From NCBI GenBank assembly GCA_903913285.1, contig CAIWKO010000013.1:1-39962 (forward strand): a DNA stretch of 39,962 nucleotides. Reading direction: 5' to 3'. The stretch's first letter is position 1. Each line of letters opens with the position of its first letter. Below are positions 1-8,227 of the stretch, piece after piece. The notes under the pieces are model-generated. The model was not told the DNA's origin. It was given only the letters and a program-made list of their open reading frames with translations, and did no database searches. Made by a program: the position numbers and the translations under genes. The stretch comes from an uncultured Bacteroidales bacterium (GTDB taxonomy: Bacteria > Bacteroidota > Bacteroidia > Bacteroidales > CAIWKO01).

Positions 1-83
1 TCTTTGAGTTCTTTTGATAATAAACGTATTAATTCGGCCTTTTCTTCTCTGCTTAAGTCCTGTACAACTTTTTGTAAATCCAT
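1..83 (-). CDS. N-terminal fragment of a small unrecognised protein, cut by the window edge
   Basis: Reading the minus strand from the ATG at 83-81 gives 27 open codons, beginning MDLQKVVQDLSREE and continuing to the window edge without a stop. The visible part is a charged, amphipathic helix (Leu and Val alternating with Lys and Glu) with no signal peptide, so the product is probably cytoplasmic. A good Bacteroidota -7 box lies 17 bases upstream of the start, which is the main support for a real gene. The family cannot be named from 27 residues. The gene is divergent from the OmpA gene at 165. Confidence 0.5.
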   Translation of the reverse strand, partial: MDLQKVVQDLSREEKAELIRLLSKELK

Positions 84-99
84 GACAATTTTGTTTCTT

Positions 100-107
100 C
101 AAAAGTA
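100..107 (-). promoter_or_regulatory. Bacteroidota -7 promoter box for the minus-strand gene at 83
   Basis: CAAAAGTA on the plus strand reads TACTTTTG on the minus strand, an exact TAnnTTTG match. It lies about 17 bases before the ATG of the partial gene. I see no convincing -33 TTTG. Confidence 0.5.
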
Positions 108-164
108 ATCATTTTCTACAATATCATAAAACATAACCTTTATTATTAACTAAAACAAATCAAC

Positions 165-2039
165 ATGAAAAAAATTATTCTTTTAATGGCCATTGTTATC
201 GGCTTGTTTTCTGTTTCGTTTGCACAAAACAAATCTGATTCTGTGAAAGGAATGTATTTTAAATTCCAAGGCCGTGTAAAAGCCGGTATGGGGCAAACTT
301 GCAAAGCCTTGCCCAGCCAATTTAAGGATGTTACCATTGGGAATTGGATAGATACCATAACACATAACGACGTTAAGAACGATTTTATGAAAACCAAATG
401 GGGTTTCTACGGCGGTGCAAACCTCGATTTTTATTTTCATCCAAACTTCGGATTCGGTGTTGATATCGACTATTTCAGTAATAAACTAAATTTTACTGTG
501 CCTCAAAACATAACCGATTACGTGAGTCTGAATCCCACCACACAGCTTGTTCAAAGTAACCTAAAAAATCAGTCACTGTTTTTTGCAGGTATAGGGCCGA
601 GTTTCAAGGTATTCACCAACAAACACTGGGATATTGATGTGAACCTTCGCGGTGGATTGAGCCGTCTAGATATGGGTTCGATGCGATACACCATCACAGG
701 GGTGAGAGTGGATCTGAATCGCGTGTTGGATACCCTACTCAACTACGATTACAGCAAACCCATGAATGCGTTCGGGTTGAAAGCCGGCCTGTTTGTCAAC
801 TACTGGTTCAACTCTTGGATAGGCGTTACTCTGGGAGCAGATTTTATACACACCTTTAAATCGGCTAAAAAGCTGGACGATAATCCCGATTATGTTTACC
901 AATACAAAAACCCAGATTATTATCTGAAAGCCAATGGCACACTGGATCCTTACACATATTTCGATCAGAATACACCTACCTATCATCCCACGAAACTGAA
1001 TATCAACCACGTTTCGGTATCGGCTGGTCTGGTTTTCAGGTTTGTGAAACCTGAGCCAAAACCAATGCCTGTAATTCCAAAACCTGTGGTAGTTGTTAAA
1101 CCCGAACCGAAACCAAAAGACATACTGGTGTTGGTGAAAGATTCCCTAACCAATATACCGATGCCCGGCGTGGTTGTTAACCTGAAAGACAAATCCGGTG
1201 AAGTGGTTGACAGCAAGCCAACAGGAACCGACGGCAAAGTTACATTCACGGGAGTAAAGCCCGGCGATTATACTGTGTCGGGAACTCTTGATAATCTTAA
1301 AACCAATAAGGCCAGCATTGCCAAAGATGATTTCTTTACCGATAAAGATATTATTTACAGAGAATTATTGTTAAATAATTTGAATTTTGTATTGCAGGGC
1401 ACTACTCAGGAATGTTCGAAGAACAAAGTGCTTGCAGATGTTGAAGTTGAATTGACCAATAAATCGACCGGAATTGTTACGAAAGTGAAATCAGGTGCTG
1501 ATGGTGTATTCAAATTTGATCTGGCTCAGAACACCGATTATTCCATAGTTGGAACCCGCGAAGGATACTATTCGGGCATTCAGGACATCACAACCAAGGG
1601 TTTGAATCGGAGTCAGACCATTTATGTTCAACTGAAACTTTGTGTTGAAAAGCTGGAAGTGAATAAGAAGATCGTTTTGCACAACATTTATTACGATTTC
1701 GATAAATGTACCATCCGCAGCGATGCTTCCAATGAACTCGACCGTCTGGTTCAAATCATGAAGGACAATCCTACCATGGAAATAGAACTATCATCCCATA
1801 CTGACCAACGTGGTTCCGACGCTTATAACAACAAACTTTCGCAATGCAGAGCCGAAAGCGCAGTGTCGTATATCATCAGCAAAGGCATCAGCAAAAGCCG
1901 CATCAAAGCAAAAGGCTATGGCAAGACTCAATTGCTGGAAGATTGTTCGCAATACAAAGATTGTCCTCAAACATCGCAGGGCGATTGTCCGTGTCATCAA
2001 AATAACAGAAGAACGGAAGTGAAGATCACCAAGATGTAA
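165..2039 (+). CDS. OmpA-family outer-membrane protein with barrel, Cna-B-like and peptidoglycan-binding domains
   Basis: This 624-residue protein is probably an outer-membrane protein that tethers the membrane to peptidoglycan. It starts with a signal peptide (residues 1-20, ending FAQ). Next comes a beta-barrel-like region (about 25-290) with alternating aromatic strands. A Pro/Lys-rich linker of KPEPKP type follows (about 295-320). Two carboxypeptidase-regulatory/Cna-B-like sandwich domains come next (about 322-395 and 405-495; motif GxxTGxDGxVTFTGVKPGDY). The C-terminus is an OmpA domain (about 505-624), with the typical YYDFDKCTIRSDAS start, SSHTDQRG, and NRRTEVKI near the end. The OmpA domain has an insert with four cysteines (CSQYKDCPQTSQGDCPC), as is common in Bacteroidota versions. 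A strong terminator follows. The domain assignment is confident; the exact role is not known. Confidence 0.9.
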   Translation: MKKIILLMAIVIGLFSVSFAQNKSDSVKGMYFKFQGRVKAGMGQTCKALPSQFKDVTIGNWIDTITHNDVKNDFMKTKWGFYGGANLDFYFHPNFGFGVDIDYFSNKLNFTVPQNITDYVSLNPTTQLVQSNLKNQSLFFAGIGPSFKVFTNKHWDIDVNLRGGLSRLDMGSMRYTITGVRVDLNRVLDTLLNYDYSKPMNAFGLKAGLFVNYWFNSWIGVTLGADFIHTFKSAKKLDDNPDYVYQYKNPDYYLKANGTLDPYTYFDQNTPTYHPTKLNINHVSVSAGLVFRFVKPEPKPMPVIPKPVVVVKPEPKPKDILVLVKDSLTNIPMPGVVVNLKDKSGEVVDSKPTGTDGKVTFTGVKPGDYTVSGTLDNLKTNKASIAKDDFFTDKDIIYRELLLNNLNFVLQGTTQECSKNKVLADVEVELTNKSTGIVTKVKSGADGVFKFDLAQNTDYSIVGTREGYYSGIQDITTKGLNRSQTIYVQLKLCVEKLEVNKKIVLHNIYYDFDKCTIRSDASNELDRLVQIMKDNPTMEIELSSHTDQRGSDAYNNKLSQCRAESAVSYIISKGISKSRIKAKGYGKTQLLEDCSQYKDCPQTSQGDCPCHQNNRRTEVKITKM

Positions 2040-2073
2040 GAATTAATCGGCTTTATGCCACAATAAAATAGAG

Positions 2074-2108
2074 AACGCCGGTTTATTAAATAAGCCGGCG
2101 TTTTTTTT
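2074..2108 (+). terminator. Rho-independent terminator after the OmpA gene
   Basis: AACGCCGG pairs with CCGGCGTT around an AT-rich loop that can extend the stem. Eight T residues follow. It starts 35 bases after the OmpA stop and separates that gene from the efflux operon. Confidence 0.85.
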
Positions 2109-2143
2109 CTCTATTGTTACTACAATTTCTTTTATAAAAAGTA

Positions 2144-2174
2144 GTTTACAATGTAAACCATTTACAAATTAAAC
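2144..2174. promoter_or_regulatory. Two tandem operator-like palindromes upstream of the MarR gene
   Basis: Site 1 (2144-2158) is GTTTACAATGTAAAC, a perfect 7-1-7 inverted repeat. Site 2 (2160-2174) is ATTTACAAATTAAAC and matches site 1 at 12 of 15 positions. The sites repeat every 16 bases, and site 2 ends directly against the -7 box at 2175, so bound repressor would cover the -33 region. MarR proteins commonly bind such palindromes and repress their own operon. The assignment to this regulator is inference from position. Confidence 0.65.
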
Positions 2175-2182
2175 TATCTTTG
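2175..2182 (+). promoter_or_regulatory. -7 promoter box of the efflux operon
   Basis: TATCTTTG followed by C is an exact TAnnTTTG match, 13 bases before the MarR start codon. The expected -33 position falls inside the upstream palindrome, so no independent -33 element is evident. Confidence 0.65.
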
Positions 2183-2195
2183 CCAAAATTATTAG

Positions 2196-2651
2196 ATGAA
2201 GCCTGATTCAAAAAATAAGCCCTCACAGCCGCTTGGCCGAATACTTTCGATAACCGGAAAAGATTATTTGCGGGCATTAAACCTAAAACTCGGCCACCTC
2301 GACTTGGATCGTAACTACTACGCCCTATTGCTCATCGGTAACGCCGAAGAAGAAATAACACAACAGGAACTGGCCGATTTGCTCGAAATTGATAAAGTCA
2401 GCATGTTGCGAAGCATCGATTATCTGTCGGAAAAAGGCTACGTGAACCGCGTAAAGATCGATACCGACCGCCGCAAATACAGTTTGGAACTAACCGCCAA
2501 AGCCCGAAAAGCACTGCCCGAAATAGAAAGATCGTACGTTGAACTGAATAAAATTGCTTTCAAAGGGATCGACGCAGCACAGATTGACGATTTATTATCG
2601 AATTTAAAGACTATCAAAAATAATTTAAACGAATATTCTTCAAACCTATGA
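2196..2651 (+). CDS. MarR-family transcriptional regulator of the efflux operon
   Basis: This 151-residue winged-helix regulator has the usual MarR length. The recognition region reads TQQELADLLEIDKVSMLRSIDYLSEKGYV (about residues 66-94). The wing reads DTDRRKYSLELTAKARKAL (about 100-118), where the DxRR motif is typical of the family. Flanking helices would form the dimer interface. It is the first gene of an operon with the membrane-fusion, RND and outer-membrane subunits. Its stop overlaps the next start (ATGA at 2648-2651), implying translational coupling. By analogy with other MarR proteins it probably represses the operon until a ligand such as a drug or phenolic compound releases it; the ligand cannot be read from the sequence. 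Confidence 0.88.
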   Translation: MKPDSKNKPSQPLGRILSITGKDYLRALNLKLGHLDLDRNYYALLLIGNAEEEITQQELADLLEIDKVSMLRSIDYLSEKGYVNRVKIDTDRRKYSLELTAKARKALPEIERSYVELNKIAFKGIDAAQIDDLLSNLKTIKNNLNEYSSNL

Positions 2652-3703
2652 GCCATTCAAAAATAACCTTATTGATTCTTTTTATTGTTGCGTTTGCTTC
2701 GTGTAAAAATGCCAATAAAGATCAGAACGCAGCTAAAAAAAATCCTCCGGTGCCAGTCGATATTATTATTGCTGCTAACGAAGATTTCCCTTCGAACATT
2801 GAAGTTAACGGAACCGTGTTGTCGGAAGAAATGGTAGAATTGCATCCCGAAGTGAGCGGAAGACTTACCTATTTGAATATACCTGACGGTGCTGAAGTTA
2901 AAGCCGGAACCATATTAGCCAAAATTAACGATGCTGACCTTCAGGCTCAGCTTCAACAGCAAAAAGTACAATTCGATCTGGCTCAGAAGACCGAACAACG
3001 CTTAAAAAAGTTACTTGCAGTGAACGGTGTCGATCAGGCAACCTACGATGCTGCCCTGAGTCAGATGAATTTGATCGATGCCAACATAAAGGTGCTTAAC
3101 GCGCAAATAGATAAAACCGTTATCAAAGCTCCTTTTTCAGGACGTTTGGGGCTCAGGCTGGTAAGCGAAGGTGCTTATGTGAATCCTTCCACACTGATAG
3201 GAACTCTGCAGCAAAGCGATAAAATAAAGATAGATTTCACAGTTCCCGAAACTTACCAAAGCCTCATCGGCATCGGTAAATCGGTGTCTATTCAATCGTC
3301 TTCCTCTGATAAAAGTTTGACGGCTACCATCAGCGCTATCGAACCGCAAATAAACACTACCACCCGTAACATTAAAGTAAGAGCCAAGCTAACCGAAGGA
3401 ACTTTAAACCCCGGTGCTTTCGTCAAGGTGATGCTCGATGATAAGGCAAATGGCATAGTGGTGCCTACCAATGTTATTATTCCCGATGCATTATCAAATC
3501 AGGTGGTCATCATTAAAAAAGGAAAAGTGGTGTTTAAAAATGTTGAAACCGGTATACGAACCGAAAACGTGGTAGAGATCACCAAAGGCATTGATATAGG
3601 CGACAGCGTTATCGTAAGCGGGGTTTTATTTGTGCGCCCCACTTCCAAAATAAAGATCAAAGCGGTTAAAAAAATAGATGCCCTGATGAACCCTGCAAAA
3701 TAG
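2648..3703 (+). CDS. RND efflux membrane-fusion protein, predicted lipoprotein
   Basis: This 351-residue protein is the periplasmic adaptor of a tripartite RND pump (AcrA/HlyD family). The N-terminus has a lipoprotein signal with lipobox FASC and acylated Cys19, so it should be anchored to the inner membrane. Order of domains: a barrel-sandwich/lipoyl half (about 50-95, with PEVSGRLTYLNIPDGAEVKAG), a short alpha-hairpin (about 96-150), the second lipoyl half (IKAPFSGRLGLRLVSEGAYV, about 155-175), then beta-barrel and membrane-proximal domains. It overlaps the MarR gene by four bases and is followed 36 bases later by the pump gene. The family and its place in the complex are secure; the substrate is not known. 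Confidence 0.92.
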   Translation: MSHSKITLLILFIVAFASCKNANKDQNAAKKNPPVPVDIIIAANEDFPSNIEVNGTVLSEEMVELHPEVSGRLTYLNIPDGAEVKAGTILAKINDADLQAQLQQQKVQFDLAQKTEQRLKKLLAVNGVDQATYDAALSQMNLIDANIKVLNAQIDKTVIKAPFSGRLGLRLVSEGAYVNPSTLIGTLQQSDKIKIDFTVPETYQSLIGIGKSVSIQSSSSDKSLTATISAIEPQINTTTRNIKVRAKLTEGTLNPGAFVKVMLDDKANGIVVPTNVIIPDALSNQVVIIKKGKVVFKNVETGIRTENVVEITKGIDIGDSVIVSGVLFVRPTSKIKIKAVKKIDALMNPAK

Positions 3704-3739
3704 ACTACTCATTCATAAACTGAAAATCAAACACACTAA

Positions 3740-6700
3740 ATGAATATTTCTGAATTATCAATCAGGCGACCGATAATGGCAACAGTGATGAACGTGTTCA
3801 TTGTTCTGTTGGGCGTGATCGGATACACATATTTGGGGGTACGCGACTATCCTGCCATCGACCCTCCTATGATCACCGTAAGCACGAACTACACCGGAGC
3901 TAATTCCGATATTATAGAAAGTCAGATCACCGAACCTTTGGAAAAATCCATCAACGGAATTGCAGGTATCCGTACTATCTCGTCAACAAGTTCAATCGGG
4001 AGAAGTTCTATCAGTGTGGAGTTTAATCTGAAGGCCGATCTGGAAACTGCTGCAAATGATGTACGCGACAAAGTGAGTCAGGCAGCCCGAAATCTTCCAC
4101 AAGATATTGATGCACCTCCTGTTGTTACCAAATCGGACGCGAACAGCGATTTTATCATACTTTTGGCAGTTCAGAGCCCCAGCAAAGGATTGCTCGAATT
4201 GAGCGATTATACCGAAAATGTATTGTTGAAGAAATTTCAAACTATACCTGAAGTAAGTGCAGTGAATATTGTAGGGCAGAAACGTCCCGCCATGCGTTTG
4301 TGGGTCGATCCCGATAAAATGAATGCATACAATATTGCGTTCAACGATATTACTAACGTTTTGAGTAAAGAGAACGTGGATATTCCTTCGGGAAAAATCT
4401 ATGGTAATAAAACCGAGTTAACCATCAGAGCTTTGGGCAGATTGAGCACCGAGAAAGATTTCAATGATCTGATTATCCGGGAAGATTCGAATGGAATTGT
4501 TAGGCTGAGCGATGTGGCTAAAGTTGAATTAGGCCCTGAGCAATATGAGCAAAGTTGGAGATTGAATGGAGTTAGCGCTGTTGGTTTAGCCATAGTGCCA
4601 CAACCGGGAGCAAACTACATTAATATTTCGAACGAATTCAATAAACGTCTCGAAGAAATAAAAGCTAATCAAAAGGGGGATATTAGTTTCACTACGCTGA
4701 TAGATAATACAGTGAATGTGCGCCGGTCGCTGAACGAAGTGGGTGAAACTTTACTGATAGCTATTTTTCTTGTAATACTTGTTATCTTTTTCTTTTTCAG
4801 GAATTGGCTTATTGCCATCAGGCCACTTATTGATATTCCCATTTCCCTTATTTTTACATTCTTCATCATGTATATAGCCGGATTTAGCATTAATATCCTG
4901 ACCTTATTAGCCATCATATTGGCGACAGGATTGGTGGTAGATGACGGAATAGTAGTTACCGAAAATATTTTCAGAAAGATTGAAAGAGGCATTCCGATCC
5001 GACAAGCAGCCATCGAAGGAAGTAAAGAGATTTTCTTTGTGGTTATTGCTACATCTCTAACGCTTGCCATAGTATTTTTGCCCGTTTTGTTCCTGCAGGG
5101 ATTTGTTGGTAGCTTATTCAGGGAATTTGGTGTTGTGCTCGCTTGTGCCGTGTTAGTATCGGCTTTTGTTTCGCTGACCATTACCCCTGTTCTGAACGTT
5201 TTTATGAACAGGAAAAATGCTCAGCACGGAAAATTCTACACCCGTACCGAACCTTTTTTCAGCGGAATGGAAAACGGATATAAAAAATTGGTTACCCGTT
5301 TCGTCAACAAACGAGGGATAGCCTGGGTAATAGTCGTCGTATGCGTCCTTGTTTCTGCTGCTATCGGAATGACCATGCAAAGCGAAATTGCTCCGATGGA
5401 AGACAAAGGAATGATACGCCTCCAGATTTCCGGACAGGAAGGTGCCAGTTATCCTTATATGGCGCAAATCGGTAACAAGATCGGCAATTTTCTGATTGAT
5501 TCTGTTCCGGAACGCGATTTCTCTTTTATTTCTGTACCCAGTTACAGTGCAACAGGTGTAAACGGTGGAAACGGAAGAATAGGTTTGGTGCCTGTTTCCG
5601 ACCGGAAAAAAAGTCAAAGCGATATTGTCAAGGAGCTAAACATAAAATTTGCACGCTTTAACGAAGTGCGTATCTTCCCCATTGAAGAACAAACCATTGC
5701 TGTTGGGTTAGCTTCTAAGGGGTCCTTACCGGTTCAATTTGTTATCCAGAATCTTGATTTTAATAAACTTAAAGCTGTTATTCCGAAATTCATGGAGGAG
5801 GTGAAAAATGATAAAACTTTTCAAAATGCAGATGTGAACCTGAAATTCAATAAACCTGAATCGGATATTGTTATCGACAGGATTAAAGCGCGCCAATATG
5901 GCCTTACCATTACCGATATTGCCACAGTATTACAAAGCGCTTTCAGTGGTGGACGTCTGGATTATTTTATTATGAACGGAATGCAATATCAGGTCATCAT
6001 GCAGGTTGCCATGAAAGACAGGCAAAAACCCGTTGATATTTCAAACCTTTATGTTCGCGACAGCAAAGGGAATAACATCCCCTTAAGCGCGGTAACAACG
6101 CTGGTTTCAAATGCAAATCCACCGGCATTATATCACTTCAACCGTTATAAAGCAGCCACAGTTTCGGCTTCGCTTGCCCCGGGAAAGACTATAGGCGACG
6201 GAGTGAAAGCCATGAAGGCAATTGCCGACCGAACACTTGACCCAAGTTTCCAAACATCCTTGAGCGGCCCTTCGCGCGATTATGCCGAAAGTTCGTCCAA
6301 CATTGTCATGGCTCTGTTGCTCGCTTTGGTATTTATTTTCCTGGTTCTTGCCGCACAATTCGAAAGTTTCAGAGATCCTTTGATCATAATGTTTACCGTT
6401 ATTTTTGCATTCACAGGAGCACTTTTAAGCCTTTGGATATTTGGTCAAACGCTAAATATCTTTTCAGAGATTGGAATGATCATGCTGATCGGATTGGTTA
6501 CAAAGAATGGAATTCTGATCGTGGAATTCGCCAATAAAAAGAAAGAACTTGGGATGTCAAAAAAACAGGCGGCGATTGAAGCTGCGACACAACGATTGCG
6601 TCCTATTCTTATGACTAACCTCGCAACGGCTTTAGGTGCATTGCCCATTGCATTAAGTCTGGGTGCTGCTGCCAAAAGTCGTATTCCTTTGGGGATAGTG

Positions 6701-6820
6701 GTGGTTGGTGGTATTCTGGTGTCACTCGTGCTCACACTGTTCGTTATTCCCGCAGTATACACCTTTATTTCGGGAAAGAATAAAAAATCCGTAAATGAAA
6801 TTAGCGACTTAAATTCATAA
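3740..6820 (+). CDS. RND multidrug efflux pump, AcrB-like inner-membrane transporter
   Basis: This 1026-residue protein has the normal length and layout of a proton-driven HAE-1 RND transporter. It has an N-terminal transmembrane helix, a first large periplasmic porter loop (about 30-335), six helices, a second porter loop (about 555-865), and five more helices. The start NISELSIRRPIMATVMN is typical. TM4 carries the paired acidic residues of the proton relay in GLVVDDGIVVTEN (about 396-408), so the pump looks functional. A GLVTKNGILIVEFAN motif marks TM10. It lies between the adaptor and TolC genes, seven bases before the latter. It probably exports hydrophobic drugs, bile-like compounds or metabolites; specificity cannot be read from the sequence. 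Confidence 0.95.
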   Translation: MNISELSIRRPIMATVMNVFIVLLGVIGYTYLGVRDYPAIDPPMITVSTNYTGANSDIIESQITEPLEKSINGIAGIRTISSTSSIGRSSISVEFNLKADLETAANDVRDKVSQAARNLPQDIDAPPVVTKSDANSDFIILLAVQSPSKGLLELSDYTENVLLKKFQTIPEVSAVNIVGQKRPAMRLWVDPDKMNAYNIAFNDITNVLSKENVDIPSGKIYGNKTELTIRALGRLSTEKDFNDLIIREDSNGIVRLSDVAKVELGPEQYEQSWRLNGVSAVGLAIVPQPGANYINISNEFNKRLEEIKANQKGDISFTTLIDNTVNVRRSLNEVGETLLIAIFLVILVIFFFFRNWLIAIRPLIDIPISLIFTFFIMYIAGFSINILTLLAIILATGLVVDDGIVVTENIFRKIERGIPIRQAAIEGSKEIFFVVIATSLTLAIVFLPVLFLQGFVGSLFREFGVVLACAVLVSAFVSLTITPVLNVFMNRKNAQHGKFYTRTEPFFSGMENGYKKLVTRFVNKRGIAWVIVVVCVLVSAAIGMTMQSEIAPMEDKGMIRLQISGQEGASYPYMAQIGNKIGNFLIDSVPERDFSFISVPSYSATGVNGGNGRIGLVPVSDRKKSQSDIVKELNIKFARFNEVRIFPIEEQTIAVGLASKGSLPVQFVIQNLDFNKLKAVIPKFMEEVKNDKTFQNADVNLKFNKPESDIVIDRIKARQYGLTITDIATVLQSAFSGGRLDYFIMNGMQYQVIMQVAMKDRQKPVDISNLYVRDSKGNNIPLSAVTTLVSNANPPALYHFNRYKAATVSASLAPGKTIGDGVKAMKAIADRTLDPSFQTSLSGPSRDYAESSSNIVMALLLALVFIFLVLAAQFESFRDPLIIMFTVIFAFTGALLSLWIFGQTLNIFSEIGMIMLIGLVTKNGILIVEFANKKKELGMSKKQAAIEAATQRLRPILMTNLATALGALPIALSLGAAAKSRIPLGIVVVGGILVSLVLTLFVIPAVYTFISGKNKKSVNEISDLNS

Positions 6821-6826
6821 ATTTAT

Positions 6827-8134
6827 ATGAACCTACAGATGAAACGACTTATTTTATGCCTGGTTCTGTTTATTCCGGGATTAATTCAGGCACAGACTGT
6901 ACTGACATTACGAAATGCTATTGACACAGCCCTTATGAATAATCTCGATATTCAGATCGCTAAGAACTATGTTCAGATAGCAAGGGTCAGCAATACTTAC
7001 GGTATGGCAGGCGGATTACCTTATATCAATGCCAGCGCAGGCGATAATTTCTCTTCCGACAACATCTTTCAGAAATACAGTGCAAGCCCCGAATCCAATC
7101 AGTCTGGTGTTTTAGGCAACTCGGTAAATGCAGGGGTTTCTGCTAATTTGGTTTTGTTCAATGGATTCAAGGTGATGGCCACCAAAAAACGTCTGAGCTA
7201 TTTACAGACACAAAGCGAAATCGAACTCAACGGGCAGGTTCAGGATATTATTGCTTCTGTGATGCTTAAATATTATGATATCATACGTCAGCAGAGCTAT
7301 ATAAATATCATTCAGAGTTCGCTCGATGTTTCGAATAAAAAACTGGATATCGTGAACGAAAAGAATAACGTGGGAATGGCCAATGGCACTCAAATCATGC
7401 AAGCCCAAACGGATGTTAATACAGCACAGCAGAACCTGACAGTTCAGCAATTGATAGTCGAGCAGGAGAAGAACGACCTGCTGACCCTGATGAATTCTCA
7501 TTCCAGATCGCCCATCATCCTTGCCGACAGTATACAGATCGATAACACCCTGGTACTCGATTCCATTTTCAGTTGTTTGAAACGCAACCCCCAACTGCTT
7601 TCGGCCGAACAACAGATTCGCATCGATCAACAACTGGTAAAAGAAGCTAATGCACAGCGCTATCCATCGCTAAAACTAAATGCTGCTTATAATTTTGCAC
7701 GTGCCGATAATAGTTCGGGGTCGCTGCTGCTCAATCAGGTTTATGGCCCAACCGCCGGTTTAACATTGCAGGTTCCCATCTTCAACGGAAACACCTATCA
7801 CATCCAAAAAATTGTTGCCGGTTTGAATGTGAGCAATGCCAAACTCGGAAAAGAAAATCTCTATAATTCGCTTACCACCAATGCCGTCAACAAGTATCTT
7901 GCTTATACCAATACACTGAAACAAATTGAATCGCAACAACAAAATTTCGAACTGGCAAAAAAACTGGTTGATCTCACGCTTCAAAACTTTCAATCAGGGC
8001 AGGCAACCATACTCGACCTGAAAGCAGCTCAGGAAAGTTACGAAAATGCTGCTTACCAGCTTGTCAACTTTAAATATGCGGCAAAAACTGCCGAAATTGA
8101 ATTGAAACAAATGATATCGCAGTTGAGCTATTAG
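6827..8134 (+). CDS. TolC-family outer-membrane efflux channel
   Basis: This protein of up to 435 residues completes the tripartite pump. The signal peptide is best explained by the internal Met at 6839 (MKRLILCLVLFI, ending IQAQT); the Met at 6827 would add only four residues. The mature protein shows two repeats of the outer-membrane efflux domain: TLRNAIDTALMNNLDIQIAKN (about 26-46), then long amphipathic helices rich in Gln and Asn (VNTAQQNLTVQQL). The second repeat has FSCLKRNPQLLSAEQQI (about 245-260). Near the end, QSGQATILDLKAAQESYENA is the family signature. It forms a trimeric outer-membrane barrel and periplasmic tunnel. No terminator is apparent after it. Confidence 0.93.
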   Translation: MNLQMKRLILCLVLFIPGLIQAQTVLTLRNAIDTALMNNLDIQIAKNYVQIARVSNTYGMAGGLPYINASAGDNFSSDNIFQKYSASPESNQSGVLGNSVNAGVSANLVLFNGFKVMATKKRLSYLQTQSEIELNGQVQDIIASVMLKYYDIIRQQSYINIIQSSLDVSNKKLDIVNEKNNVGMANGTQIMQAQTDVNTAQQNLTVQQLIVEQEKNDLLTLMNSHSRSPIILADSIQIDNTLVLDSIFSCLKRNPQLLSAEQQIRIDQQLVKEANAQRYPSLKLNAAYNFARADNSSGSLLLNQVYGPTAGLTLQVPIFNGNTYHIQKIVAGLNVSNAKLGKENLYNSLTTNAVNKYLAYTNTLKQIESQQQNFELAKKLVDLTLQNFQSGQATILDLKAAQESYENAAYQLVNFKYAAKTAEIELKQMISQLSY

Positions 8135-8148
8135 TCGAAAAGATTGTT

Positions 8149-8156
8149 TACGTTTG
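8149..8156 (+). promoter_or_regulatory. -7 promoter box for the gene at 8228
   Basis: TACGTTTG is an exact TAnnTTTG match 71 bases before the start codon, in the 93-base gap after tolC. A TTG at about 8123 is slightly too far away to be a good -33 element. Confidence 0.45.
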
Positions 8157-8227
8157 TATTATAAAAACCCGGTGTTCTTTTGCCGAAAGCATAATATCAG
8201 CATTCTTATGGCAATTCCACCTGATAA

